Of a DNA stretch of 64,000 nt, positions 48,360-60,266 are shown piece by piece. The position numbers and the translations under genes were made by a program. The stretch is from Thamnidium elegans (lineage: Eukaryota; Mucoromycota; Mucoromycetes; Mucorales; Mucoraceae). The notes under the pieces are model-generated. The model saw nothing but the letters and a program-made list of their open reading frames with translations. It made no database searches and was not told the origin of the DNA. Numbering within the stretch: the first letter of the stretch is position 1; each line of letters starts with the position of its first letter. The DNA lies in the NCBI GenBank assembly GCA_025201345.1, contig JAIXMG010000009.1:806001-870000 (forward strand), given 5' to 3'.

Positions 48360-48766
48360 AAAATCTACTGTAATAAAAATCTAATTTGTTCCCGTATATT
48401 AGTTTTTTTTTTTCTTCTTTTTTTTTAGTGGCTTATGTGGCATTGACAGTATAGAGTACAAATGAGATTGCCATTACTATGAGCTTGTGACGCCAATATT
48501 GGATATCCGATAAATAGAATATGATAATTGGTTAGCTAAAGTAACAAATGGTGTATGATTTGTATTATAAAAAAATTTTACTGGATTAAAAAAAAAAAAA
48601 TTTTTTTATCGAAAAAAAATTTTCATTGAATAAATAGATTGCAAATTCAATATTGATATCCTTTTAACGTTTTTGTTCCCTTTTCACAAAACTTAACACC
48701 TTTTTGTGAACTCCCTCTGTTTTTTTTTCTCCCGCTCTATCCATTCTCTTTTTTGAATAATTAAAC
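48360..48766. promoter_or_regulatory. Promoter region of the EF3 gene
   Basis: 407 bp containing the 3' flank of the upstream gene and a T/C-rich leader (about 48669-48756) directly before the EF3 ATG, as expected for a highly expressed fungal gene. Confidence 0.5.
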
Positions 48767-51700
48767 ATGCCAGCTGCCTGTGCTAAGAAGAGCGAAATCG
48801 AGAACAAGAAGATGCTTATCGTCTCTCAAGTTCCCTCCGAGGTTGAGACCAAGAAGGCTAAGGATATCGTTACCAAGCTCGCCGCTGCTTCCGATGAAGA
48901 TCGTGAAGCTGTCGCCGCTGAACTTGCTGCCGTTGTCAAGGCTAATGGTATTCTTTCTCTCAAGCCCGTTATTGAACAACTCAAGAAGGATATCTCCTCC
49001 AAGAAGAATGCCTCTGCTCGTGCTGGTGCCATCGCTGCTATCGTTGCTCTTACCAACGAGAACCTCGAAGGTCAAGCTGAGCCTTTCATCATCTCTTTCA
49101 CTGCTAACCTTTTGGAACTCCAATCTGACAAGCAAAAGAACATTGTTGAAGCTGCTAGCAAGGCCGCTAACAACCTTGCTCAAAAGATCAACCCTATTGC
49201 CTGTCCTCTTATGGTTCCTTTCATCCTTGAAGGTCTCGGTAACTCTTGTAAGTGGCAAACCAAGATGCTCGCTCTTGAACTCTTGCAAGTTTTAGCTAAG
49301 CAAAACGCTGAACAATTCATTGTTGCCATTCCCGAAGTTATTCCTACTGTCTCTGACTGTATGTGGGATACCAAGACTGATGTCAAGAAGAAGGCTACTG
49401 AAACCATGTCTGTCATCTGTACTCTCGTTGAGAACAAGGATATTGAACGTTTCATTCCCGCCGTTATCGGTTGTATCAACCACCCCGAGAACGTCCCTGA
49501 AACCATTCATTTGCTCGGTGCTACCACTTTCGTCCAAGAAGTTGATTCTGCCACTCTTTCCATCATGGTTCCTCTTTTGGGTCGTGGTTTGAACGAACGT
49601 GCTACTCCTATCAAGCGTAAGGCTGCTCTTATTATTGACAACATGTCCAAGCTTGTCGATGATCCCGATGTTGCCGCTCCTTTCTTGCCTCTTCTTTTGC
49701 CTGCTCTTGAGAAGGTTCAAGATGTTGTTGCTGACCCTGAATGTCGTGGTGTTGTCCAAAAGGCTCTTGCTACTCTTCAACGTGTTGGTAACCCCGGTAT
49801 TGAGATCTTCACCAAGGATCAAAAGAAGGCCAAGGTTGACTCCTCCATCAAGGAACTCTTACCCGAGAACATGGATTCTTTCCTCGATACTACTGTTACT
49901 TTCATGAACGAAGTTGCTCTTACTCTTTGTGTTTCCAAGAACTTCTTCAAGAACGTCTGGATCGCTTCTCTTGCTCCTTATGCCAAGTCTTTCCTCTCTG
50001 CCGCTGATGCTGAGAACCTTGCTTTCTCTGCTCTTAACAAGTGTGAGGAAGCTGTTACTTCCAAGGATGAGGAAGAGGAGGAGGATGAAGGTGAGGATCT
50101 CTGTAACTGTGAGTTCTCTCTTGCTTATGGTGCCAAGATCTTGTTAAATCGTACTTCTCTCCGCCTTAAGCGTGGTCGTAGATACGGTCTTTGTGGTGGT
50201 AACGGTTGTGGTAAGTCTACTCTTATGCGTGCTATTGCCAACGAACAAGTTGAAGGTTTCCCTCCTCGTTCCGAGCTCAAGACTGTTTATGTTGAACATG
50301 ATATTGATGGTTCTGAAGCCGATACTCCTCTTGTTGATTTCATCCTCGCTTCCAGTGGTGTTGAGACCAAGGATCCCGCTGAGGTCAAGCGTATTCTCCT
50401 TGAATATGGTTTCTCTGAATTGATGGTCACCAAGATGGCTATTGGTGAGCTTTCCGGTGGTTGGAAGATGAAGCTTGCTCTTGCTCGTGCTATGTTGATG
50501 AACGCTGATATTCTCTTGTTGGATGAACCTACTAATCATTTGGATGTTATTAACGTCGCTTGGTTAGAAAACTATCTTTTGGGTCTTAAGACTGTCACCT
50601 CCATCATCGTTTCTCACGATTCCGGTTTCTTGGATCACGTCTGTTCCGATATTATCCATTATGAGCCCAACTATAAGCTCAAACGTTATGCCGGTAACTT
50701 GTCCGAGTTCGTCAAGAAGGTTCCTCGTGCTGCTTCTTACTACTCTCTTGAGGTCTCTCAAATCTCTTTCACTTTCCCTGAGCCTGGATTCCTCGAAGGT
50801 ATCAAGACCAAGGAGCGTGCTATTCTCAAGATGAAGAACGTTGATTTCCAATACCCTGGTTCCGAAAAGAAGCAACTTATGAACATTTCTATGCAATGTT
50901 CTCTTGCTTCTCGTGTTGCCGTTATTGGTCCCAATGGTGCTGGTAAGTCTACTTTGATCAAGTTGTTGACTGGTGAAATTGAGTCCGAGGTCGGTTCCGT
51001 CTGGAAGCATCCTAACTTGCGTATTGCTTATGTTGCTCAACATGCTTTCCATCATATTGAGAAGCATTTGGATTCTACTCCTAACGAATATATCCAATGG
51101 CGTTATGCTACTGGTGAAGATCGTGAAGAACTTGACAAAAACGATCGTATGCACGGTGATGCCAACAAGAAGATTATGGAACAAGTTTTCGTTATTGATG
51201 GTGAGAAGCGTGTCATTGAAGAACTCGTTGGTCGTAGAAAGCTCAAGCAATCTTATGAATACGAGTGTTCTTGGATTGGTCGTTCTTCTGTTGATAACAC
51301 CTGGATCTCTCGTCAAAAGCTTGAAGATATGGGTTTCGGTAAGAAGATTGCTGAAGTCGATTCCGCTGAAGCTGCCAAGATGGGTCTTAACCGTCCTTTG
51401 ACTTCCAAGGAAATTGAAAAGCATTTAACTGATGTTGGTCTTGAAGCCGAGTTCGCCACTCATTCTCGTATTCGTGGATTGTCCGGTGGTCAAAAGGTCA
51501 AGCTTGTTGTTGGTGCTGCTATGTGGAACAAGCCTCATATGTTGGTTCTTGATGAACCTACCAATTACTTGGATCGTGAATCTCTTGGTGCTTTAGCTAT
51601 GGCTATTAAGGGTTACGGTGGTGGTGTCGTTATTGTTACTCACAACCGTGAATTCACTGAAGCTCTTTGTGATGAAGTCTGGATGGTTGATGCCGGTCGT

Positions 51701-51916
51701 TTGACTGCTTCTGGTCACAACTGGGTCTCCGGTAACGGTACTACCAAGATCGAAGAAGCTGATGCCGAGGATCAAGTTGATGGTCAAGGTAACACTATCA
51801 AGGCCGTTGAGAAGAAGCAAAAGTTGTCTTCCAAGGAACTCCGTAAGAAGAAGAAGGATCGTATGGAACGTCGTAAGCGTGGTGAAGAAGTTTACACTAC
51901 TGATGAAGATTTATAA
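48767..51916 (+). CDS. YEF3: Translation elongation factor 3 (EF3)
   Basis: Fungal ribosome-associated ABC ATPase that promotes E-site tRNA release in each elongation cycle; cytosolic. A single exon gives 1049 aa, the standard length. N-terminal HEAT repeats (about 30-320) and a four-helix bundle precede two ABC domains. Walker A motifs are GGNGCGKSTL (about 476) and GPNGAGKSTLIK (about 721). Signatures are IGELSGGWKMKLALARA and IRGLSGGQKVKLVVGAA. Walker B motifs are ILLLDEPTNHLD and MLVLDEPTNYLD. The chromodomain-like insert sits in ABC2 (YECSWIGRSSVDN). The C-terminus is Lys/Arg-rich. Codons strongly favour C-ending and AAG/CTC forms, unlike the neighbours, which indicates very high expression. 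Antisense frames up to 286 codons are by-products of this bias. Confidence 0.99.
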   Translation: MPAACAKKSEIENKKMLIVSQVPSEVETKKAKDIVTKLAAASDEDREAVAAELAAVVKANGILSLKPVIEQLKKDISSKKNASARAGAIAAIVALTNENLEGQAEPFIISFTANLLELQSDKQKNIVEAASKAANNLAQKINPIACPLMVPFILEGLGNSCKWQTKMLALELLQVLAKQNAEQFIVAIPEVIPTVSDCMWDTKTDVKKKATETMSVICTLVENKDIERFIPAVIGCINHPENVPETIHLLGATTFVQEVDSATLSIMVPLLGRGLNERATPIKRKAALIIDNMSKLVDDPDVAAPFLPLLLPALEKVQDVVADPECRGVVQKALATLQRVGNPGIEIFTKDQKKAKVDSSIKELLPENMDSFLDTTVTFMNEVALTLCVSKNFFKNVWIASLAPYAKSFLSAADAENLAFSALNKCEEAVTSKDEEEEEDEGEDLCNCEFSLAYGAKILLNRTSLRLKRGRRYGLCGGNGCGKSTLMRAIANEQVEGFPPRSELKTVYVEHDIDGSEADTPLVDFILASSGVETKDPAEVKRILLEYGFSELMVTKMAIGELSGGWKMKLALARAMLMNADILLLDEPTNHLDVINVAWLENYLLGLKTVTSIIVSHDSGFLDHVCSDIIHYEPNYKLKRYAGNLSEFVKKVPRAASYYSLEVSQISFTFPEPGFLEGIKTKERAILKMKNVDFQYPGSEKKQLMNISMQCSLASRVAVIGPNGAGKSTLIKLLTGEIESEVGSVWKHPNLRIAYVAQHAFHHIEKHLDSTPNEYIQWRYATGEDREELDKNDRMHGDANKKIMEQVFVIDGEKRVIEELVGRRKLKQSYEYECSWIGRSSVDNTWISRQKLEDMGFGKKIAEVDSAEAAKMGLNRPLTSKEIEKHLTDVGLEAEFATHSRIRGLSGGQKVKLVVGAAMWNKPHMLVLDEPTNYLDRESLGALAMAIKGYGGGVVIVTHNREFTEALCDEVWMVDAGRLTASGHNWVSGNGTTKIEEADAEDQVDGQGNTIKAVEKKQKLSSKELRKKKKDRMERRKRGEEVYTTDEDL

Positions 51917-52294
51917 ACTTTTCAACTTTTATATAATTAATTTCTATTAGACATTTTTTTCTCTATCACTTTTACCTCTCTTTTTTTTGATTAAAATAAA
52001 CAAAATCATTCTCTTCATATTCATATCTAAAATAATTATAAATTTGGTCTTTTTTTTTTTTCTTTTTTTGTAAAAAATACAATAATTATAAAAAGCACTT
52101 TTTTACATGTATAAAAAAATATGTAAATTTTTAACTCATGTGCAAAATAATATATAAAACGATGAAGACATGTTATTTGGATCCATAGAACAATAATTTT
52201 ATGACTGATTTCGAATTAATATGAGGTATAAACATCTCAAATATAAAAGACGCACTTTATCTTTTTATTTATTTTTTCCTACAAGAAAAAAAAA
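51917..52294. other. Intergenic spacer
   Basis: 378 bp, very AT-rich, holding the EF3 3' flank and the leader of the next gene. Nothing else recognised. Confidence 0.6.
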
Positions 52295-53992
52295 ATGTTA
52301 CAAGTTGATACATTACATAAAAGACTAACACCAGCCCATATTGGGTTATCTACTTGGTTACCCAACCAAAGCTTTACAACAATTTGTCAAGTTACAATAA
52401 AAGATTCGTTGACAGAAGGAAAATACCAAGTGGCAAATAAACCTTTTCGTCAAGGTGACATTGTGTTGAAAGAAGAACCATTTATTCGACAGTTAAATAA
52501 AAGTCAACGTAAAGATCATTGTTATTTCTGTTTTCGTTCCTTAACAACAAAATCTGTTGTCAAGTGTCGCGTCAAAACTTGTAAGTGGGAAGTTATCTAC
52601 TGTGATCGCGTTTGTGAAGGGAGAGGATGGTTAGTAGGACATGCGTGGTTATGTCGATTTCCAGAATTGGATGTTAGTGACATGCAAGAAGTTGTATTTG
52701 GTTTTATAGGGTTTGTTACTAGTCGTTGTAGAGGTCAAAGTATGTTGCAAAAAAAAAAGGAAATGTTCGATTTGATTTTTGACTTCATTTTTATAGATAT
52801 TTTACCTGGACTTGTGTCAAACATGGAATCAAATAATATAATTCAAGACATGAGAACTATGGAAAAAATCGATAAGATTGCGTCTTTATTCTATCTATCA
52901 GAGGATACTATTGATTCATTGATTTGTATACTGTCGCAAATAAGATGTAATAGCTTTGCCATTAAACAAGCCGCATCTGTAGCTGTAGATTCGTCCTACG
53001 TCGTATCAAGGGAATCAATCCATTTAGGACAAGCAGTTTATTTGACAGCAAGTCGATTTAATCACGATTGTGATCCCACTGCTCTAGTTATTTTCGGTAG
53101 CGACGGCAATCCATGCCAGTTACAGGTGCAGGTCACCAAAGGAGCCATTGTTAAGGGACAGAGTGTAACCATTAGTTATGGCCCATTAGCTACTAAGCAT
53201 GCCAAAGAAGAGCGAAAAAAGAAATTGAAAGAGGATTACTTTTTTAATTGTCAGTGTAGTTCCTGCGTAGGTAACAGGTAAATATATACATATTCAATTA
53301 AATACCATTTTTTAATTTAACTTTTTTTTTTTTTTTTTATCTAGAGAGGAATCGCCTAATAGTATTTACAAGTGTCAAATTTGTAAAGTTAGTCGTTTAT
53401 ATCGACAACAAGATAAATGTAGAAATTGTGATCAAAAGCCGTATTGGGCCTATTTCTTAAAGGTAAAAAAAAAAGAAAGATATACATTTAAAAAAAAAAG
53501 GTGTTAGCGTGTTGATATTTAAATAGACAGAGGCAGAAATTGAGATGTATAAACAACAGCAGGACTATCTCAAAGTACTTCAATTACAAGAAAATATATA
53601 TCATGATAATGCACTTAGTGTTGGAGAAACGTGTGATAAACTGGCACAAATATACTGTGTTTCTGGCCAAATGCGTTTAGCAGCCAAATACTCTAAACGA
53701 TCCTTGGAAGTAGCAAAAGCTATATATGGTAAAATTAGTGTTGAAGCAGCTGAGGAGATGATGAAACTATCGACACTATTGTTCAATTCGTAAGTTGATG
53801 ATTTCGAATATAAGTATCTATATAATATATGCTAAAATAAATTAATTATATAGAATGCAAAAGGCAGAAGCAATAAAGCAAATCAATGAAACTATGATTG
53901 TGTACAAAATTTTAGGATTAAGTAAATCTTCACCAGAAGATATAGAGGAATTGGGAGATATGAAAAATCACTTGATATATATAGTTCGTTGA
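52295..53992 (+). CDS. SET/MYND (SMYD-like) domain protein
   Basis: Putative lysine methyltransferase, 500 aa, four exons (52295-53277, 53345-53462, 53527-53789, 53854-53992). The N-terminal half-SET (GKYQVANKPFRQGDIVLKEEPF) is interrupted by a MYND-like zinc module: HCYFCFRS, CRVKTCKW, YCDRVC, HAWLC. The SET core follows, with YLTASRFNHDCDPTA (SAM/lysine-site NHxC motif) and SVTISYGPL. The post-SET cysteines are FFNCQCSSC. An extra C-x2-C pair (YKCQICK, CRNCDQ) comes next. The C-terminal third is helical, TPR-like (GETCDKLAQIYCVSGQM, AAKYSKRSLEVAKAIYG), as in SMYD proteins. The histone or non-histone target cannot be inferred. Confidence 0.9.
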
Positions 53993-56090
53993 TTACTTTT
54001 TACTGTCGACATATAGATATACAATAAACAGATAGAAAATATGTGAAAAGCGATTTTAGTCATGCCATATGGTTTGATGTATATATATAGTTTCAAAACC
54101 TCGTTAAACAGGAGAAAAAATTACTGCTTTTGTTTAATTCGTACCAAAAGCACGTTTCATATATAATGTGTTGGTCAGTGTACTAACTACTCGATAAAAA
54201 AAAAAGTGGGAGAAAAATAAAGGGTTTTTAACAATAGGTCTTCAGTAATTACCCTCTATTTGATTTTTTATTATATTTTTTTCTTACCAGGATTAGTTTA
54301 ACGCGATGCACTTAATATACTTACATTGTCGTATACACCTGCATCAATGCAAAAAATTTCAAGGGCAATTATATACACGGAGAAAATAATAGCGGTACAA
54401 ATAACTTTACCCATTAGCTGTGATTTATTTTATGACGATAGAGATTTAGAGACTGTGGTAGTGTCCTTTTTTGTTTATTAAAATACAATGATGGGGTTAT
54501 CTTTTCTTTCCTCGATTAACTCCTTACGTAATTTTTTTTTCTTTTTTGGTATTTAAAATGAAATTCGAGGGCTATTTACAATTGAATCTATAATTACAAA
54601 AATAAACGGGTTTTTTCAGTATACAGTTGCTGTTTAGGTAAAGTTTAACACTAGTAAATGATCATAATGTGATGTGTCAATTTGACAATTGTTCGCGAGG
54701 AATATTAGGACCAATGGCTTGTACATATACGAAACTTATATACCGTAATATGTAAGGGGAAGTCATTTTATTAAGAAGGAGGGGTAAAAAAAAAATATAA
54801 AAAATAGAGTTTTGATGTAATTATTAGCTATTTAAGCTGCATATTTATTACTGGTAATAACAAAATATAACGTTTTTATTCTTCTAGTTATACTAGTAAT
54901 ATCATATTTTTTTTTTTCATTCAAATAAAGGCGCGATTATTTAACATTCAAATAAAAATAACGTGCTAAAGGGAGGGTTTATGCGGAAATAAGATATGGA
55001 ACATACACACAGAGAAAAGAAAATATAAGGGGAAGGATATTCTTCGTGAGAGTACAATTAACAATGCTCTGTTATACTATCTTTGATATTTTGATAGTCA
55101 TCAAATATAACAAATAGAGGAGAGAGAGAAAGACACATGATACGATTACATACTAGTATAAAGAAAAGAAAAAAGAGAAGAAGCAATATTTCGATTATAA
55201 CAGGTTTCTATCTAATGATAAAGTAGTATTACCGAGTATATACATATGTTTTATTATTTACAAAGAAGGAAGGTTGTCGATTTTAAATCTCTAGATTTCA
55301 CAAGATAAACGATAAAGAAAATGTACATGTTTCTGGAAAGTATTATTATATGATGTAATGAGAAAACTAATCAATTTTATAATACTCATTCGATGGACCA
55401 AGTTATAATAAATAAATTACTTTCTATATCGTAGCATAATAATAATAATAACCTCTTACTTTTTTTCTATTTGACACTCCTCAATTGAGGAGCTTTTTGT
55501 TTGTGTCTGGATCACATATAAAAATAGAATCCATTTTTTGTACCAATTATTTAATTACAAGTACAATAGATATATTCTTAGGAAAAGTGGAAGGGGTCTA
55601 GTACTTGAAGATGCGAATTCATTATGCTTTTTTGCTGGGTTAAACAATCAAAAACTGAGTTTTTTTTTTTTCGTGTCTGAGTATACTTCTTTTTAAGGGG
55701 GAAGGTAGCATGTCTATTTCTATCATTCGTTCATGCAAACCAGAGCAGTTCTTGGTAGTAGGGAGAGCATATATTTCATTTTCTGTTGGACCATATACAT
55801 TTATGATTCAAAGTGGCAAAAAAGTAGATGCCGGATTGCGACTATAAGGAGTATACATACACTTTCTTATTATAAGCTATTATTAAAATTATCTTTTATA
55901 GCCATTCCCCCCCAAGACAGAACAAAAAAAAGTATAAAAAGACAGGATCTTTTCTCATTTCTTTTACTGACAATATTCACCTCCTCTTTCTTTTTTCTAT
56001 TACATTCCTTCTTCTTCTTCTGCATACATAAACATATATACATACATACATACATTCATACATTCATTTATACAGACACAATTAGTGAAA
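53993..56090. other. Gene-free AT-rich intergenic region
   Basis: 2.1 kb with many A/T tracts and no convincing ORF. Just before the next gene lies a T/C-rich leader with CATA repeats (about 56028-56062). Confidence 0.6.
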
Positions 56091-56670
56091 ATGATCTCTA
56101 TTATTCTTGTCACTTATCTCTTCTCTCTTCTCATTGCATTAAGTCAAGCCGCTGGAACTACGGCCGATGGTAAACGAGGTGTCGCTCGCATCATGGATTT
56201 CGGTGACTATGAACAACAAGGCGGTATAAGTAAACGTGATCGAGTTACCTGGTAAGACATATTTAATACAATATATATATATATATATATATAGTATTAA
56301 ATGCATATTTTTTTTATATAGGTATCATGGTCAAGACCTTAAAAATGCTGCATGTTATGACCGTAATGGTTTAGCTCCTTTCCATGCCAGAGTAGATGAT
56401 ATGATTGGAGCTATGGCTATGCACAACTTTGAAGAATGCTATAAATGCATGCAAATAACGAACAATCGCAAAAAAAATCTTCAAATTGTTGTCCGTATTG
56501 TTGATAAATGCGCAGCCTGTAAAGTTAAAACAGCTATTGATTTGACACCTGAAGCCTTCAAATTACTATCGCCTGGTGGAAACTTAGATGTCGGTGTATT
56601 GGACATCAGTTATAAAGCAATCAAATGTCCAAATAATGGTATTATCTCTCGATTGCCCAAGCTATTGTAA
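56091..56670 (+). CDS. Secreted expansin-like / RlpA-like double-psi beta-barrel protein
   Basis: 169 aa from two exons (56091-56251, 56322-56670). A clear signal peptide (MISIILVTYLFSLLIALSQA) marks it as secreted. A dibasic KRD near residue 50 could be a Kex2 site. The mature domain is a single DPBB fold: TWYHGQDLKNAACYDRNGLAPF, MAMHNFEECYKCMQI, VVRIVDKCAACKVKTAIDLTPEAF and VLDISYKAIKCP, with six cysteines. There is no C-terminal carbohydrate-binding domain, so it is a small loosenin- or papain-inhibitor-like member. It probably acts on or in the cell wall; no catalytic activity is implied. Confidence 0.87.
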
Positions 56671-56747
56671 TTACTACATATATATTTTACATATCGAAAA
56701 AAAACATATATATATTCTCTATACATATGTAAAACCCTCCTACCTTC

Positions 56748-56786
<39 letters not shown>

Positions 56787-57432
56787 CCTCTTCATCCCCA
56801 TCATCCTGCTATCTGTAATAAGTTATTTTAAATAAAAAATGAATCTCTTTTATTTTCATTGTCTGTGCGTAATATATACTTCCAAGGAGAACTAATCTTG
56901 ATTTAGTAATATTTTTGAGGAAATACATAATACGAATTAATAAAAAAAAAGCTATATCGAGTTGACTCCATAAGTGATACCATTTCTTAAGTGTAAATCA
57001 CATTACATTTTCTTCACAGTAGTAGTCAGAATAATAAATCATTACTTTTGCTTCTTCGTTATTGAATATATGCACAAAAAATAATTAAACTGGCGAAGTA
57101 GAAGTTAAAGAATTTTACTTGACATATATCCTTATGAAAATGAATTCAAAGGCCATTATTTTTTTTTATTGAGTTGACAGTTGGCAAATTAAAGGACTGG
57201 TTCAGCTTCTATGAACTTCAAAAAGATAGGGTCACCATTAATCCTGAAGAACTGAAACCAGGACTTACAAGCCAAAAAAAAAATATTAAAAAGTTCAACT
57301 TATAACTAATGGAAAACTTCTGTAGCTGTCGCACAAAAACCTTTATTATTGTATCGTTTTCCGTCTTGATCAGTGATAACAAAATATTACTGGGCTACAA
57401 ATAGTAGAGGTTCATTCAGTAGATCAGGATGC

Positions 57433-57486
<54 letters not shown>

Positions 57487-58121
57487 AGATTTAATCCCTG
57501 CTTTCATTCTCCCCTTTTTTCTATTTCTTGGGGTTTTCTTCTTATCAAGCCACATCGTTTGTATCCTGAAAAATTTTCAGTACATGTACCAATTTTAGTA
57601 TATATTAATATTCCATATTTTTCAGAATATTTTTTTATGAAATCCAAGACGGCATATGCACAATTTCTACAATTGTAATACAATGAATACATATATATAT
57701 AAACTAAGCTTTATATTTGATTTTCTAATGGATCTAAGCGAGAGATAAGAAAAAAAAATCTGTGTTCTAAATAGATTATGAACCGACTATAAAAAAAAAA
57801 GCCATTATTTGACATTTATGTTTTTATCACTGTGGCAACAGACTAATGCTATGCAACTAAAATGATTTTTGACATGTACAATTCTTTATATACATGACAA
57901 CAAAAAAAAGCATTAAACACTTTAGAAAAGATAGAAAGATGGAAAAGTTTTTCATTGAATCAGAAAGAAGATAAAGCGGAGATAAAAAGAGTTAGAGAGA
58001 GTTTTTCTTTTTTGGGGAATAACAATTCCCGTGTTTTTCAGTGCAACTCCTGTCTTCTCCAGCCAGGGTTTTTTTTTTTGTCGAGCTCTTTTTTCTTGTT
58101 AAATATTATTTTTTATTCTTC
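56671..58121. other. Intergenic region with long A run
   Basis: About 1.45 kb without a gene. A runs at about 56751-56783 and 57440-57483. The 3' end, with T-rich sequence, leads into the E2 gene. Confidence 0.6.
57440..57483. repeat. 44-nt A homopolymer
   Basis: Uninterrupted A run in gene-free sequence, not flanked by an element I can recognise. Confidence 0.9.
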
Positions 58122-60086
58122 ATGTCTTTGTTAAGAACCTCCGCTTCTGTCATCCGTGCCTCAATTCCTAGAGTCTCTTCTAGAGCTCTTCCTTTGTTGA
58201 CTCGTCATGTTGCTGCTCGTACTTTCACTACTACTAGGTATGTATATTTTTATTTATTATTTATTCTTTTATTGACACTCTACATATATATAGCTCCAAG
58301 TCTTTCGGTGCTCTTCGTGCTGTTGTGATTCCTAATGCTGAAAAGGGTGCTAGATCTTATAGCTCCAAGAGTAAGTCTCATAAAGTACTTTAATACAAAG
58401 ATACAAAGTGGATACTGACACTTATTTTATAGACTTCCCCCCTCACAATGTTATCGCTATGCCCGCTTTATCACCTACGTACGTATAAAAAAAACATACC
58501 GTTTTAAATATATATAAAAAAAAACTAACTTTTTTTGTTATTATTAATACTTAGTATGACTGCTGGTGGTATTGGTAAATTTCAAAAGGTTGTTGGTGAT
58601 GCTATCAATCCTGGAGATATTTTAGTTGAAATCGAAACCGATAAAGCACAGATGGATTTTGAAGTTCAAGAAGAAGGTTTTGTAGCAAAGATTTTTGTAA
58701 ATGAAGGTGATAAGGATATTCCTGTTGGAAAGGTAAAAATAAAAAATAAAAATAAAAGTTTCTGGAAAAAAAAAAAAAAAAAAAAAAAAACTAATGTGTG
58801 TCAAAAATTTTGTTTTAGCCTATTGCTATTTTCGTTGAAGATGAATCTGATGTTGCTGCTTTCAAGGATTTCACTTTGGAAGATGCTATGCCTTCTGTTG
58901 CTCCTGCTGCTACTGAAGCACCCAAGGAAGCTGAGGCTCCTGCTGTTGAGCAAGCTAAGGCTGCTCCTGCCTCTTCCGATAACTCATCTGGTAAGAAAAT
59001 AGAAAAAAAATAGAAAAAAAAGGATTTACATACTAACATCTTTATTATTATTACTTTAGATCGTGCCAAGGCAAGTCCTTTAGCTAGAGTAAGTTATAAC
59101 AAATCAATTAATATAAAATGTATATGTATTAACCCTTTTTATATAGTTAATTGCAAATGAACGTGGTATTGACATTTCTAAAATTCAGGGCACCGGATCT
59201 GATGGTCGTATTTTCAAGTCTGATGTTGAAAATCATAAGGAAACAGGTAAAGAAAAAAGAAAAAAAGAAGAGAAGCCCGGTTTTATTTTATTAACGGAAA
59301 TTTATAGTTGCTGCACCTGTTGCTGCTGCCGCTGCTGCTGCACCTGTTGCTCAAGCGCCTCCTGCTTACGCTCCTCAAGGTGTCTCTGGTGATGCATTTG
59401 CTGATCAACCTACTACCAGCATGAGAAAGATTATTGCATCTCGTTTAACTGAATCTAAGCAAACCGTGCCTCATTACTACTTGACAGTTGAAGTTAACAT
59501 GGATAAGGTTAGCAAATTACGTCAAGTTTTGAACCAATCTAGCGAAGGAAAATATAAGCTCTCCGTCAACGACTTTGTTATCAAGGCCTCTGCTTTAGCT
59601 CTTAAGGCAGTTCCTGAAGTTAACTCTGCCTGGCAAGGAGACTTCATTCGTCAATATAACTCTGCAGATATTTGTGTTGCCGTTGCCACACCTACTGGTT
59701 TGATTACACCTATCATCGGTCAAGCCGAAACCAAGGGTCTCTCTAGCATCTCTACTCAAGTCAAGGATATGGCTAAGCGTGCCCGTGACGGTAAGCTTTC
59801 TCCTGCTGAATACCAAGGTGGTTCTTTCACTATCTCCAACTTGGGTATGTTTGGTGTCAAGAACTTTACTGCTATCATTAACCCTCCTCAATCTTGTATC
59901 CTCGCTATTGGCGGAACTCAACAAAAGGTTGTTGTTGATGAAGCTACTGAAAGTGGTTTTGCCGTTCGTGACGTTATGGAAGTTACTTTAAGTGCTGACC
60001 ATCGTGTTGTTGATGGTGCTGTTGGAGCTACCTGGTTACAATCCTTCAAGGGCTTCATGGAAAACCCCCTCAAGATGTTATTGTAA
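58122..60086 (+). CDS. LAT1: Pyruvate dehydrogenase complex E2, dihydrolipoamide acetyltransferase
   Basis: Core of the mitochondrial pyruvate dehydrogenase complex; transfers acetyl from lipoamide to CoA. Eight exons (58122-58237, 58294-58370, 58433-58478, 58555-58732, 58819-58990, 59060-59088, 59147-59246, 59308-60086) give 498 aa. A basic presequence ([17 protein letters not shown]) is followed by one lipoyl domain with Lys110 in ETDKAQ, an Ala/Pro linker, the E1/E3-binding domain ([23 protein letters not shown], residues about 200-225) and a second Ala/Pro linker. The catalytic domain ends with [10 protein letters not shown] (His471, Asp475 active site). Codon use in the last exon is biased like EF3, fitting high expression. 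Exon 6 is only 29 nt. Confidence 0.97.
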
Positions 60087-60184
60087 ATCGTAATATATAG
60101 AATAAATAAACTTTCATTTCCTTTTTTTATTAATATTTAAACAAATGAACGATGTATGCAAAGAGAAAGAGAGAGAGGTGGAGT

Positions 60185-60226
60185 GTGTGTGTGTGTGTAT
60201 ATATTTGAATGTGTGTGTGTGTGTGT
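60185..60226. repeat. GT microsatellites
   Basis: Two (GT)n runs separated by a short AT-rich interruption in the spacer between the E2 gene and the opposing GATA-factor gene. Confidence 0.9.
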
Positions 60227-60266
60227 ACGGGGAATATTTATTACTACTTATTACAACCATTTATTA

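Noticed and set aside
48761..51424. Long antisense and shifted ORFs (up to 286 codons) across the EF3 gene
   Set aside because: They arise from the strong codon bias of EF3, which removes stops in other frames. None has a plausible domain.
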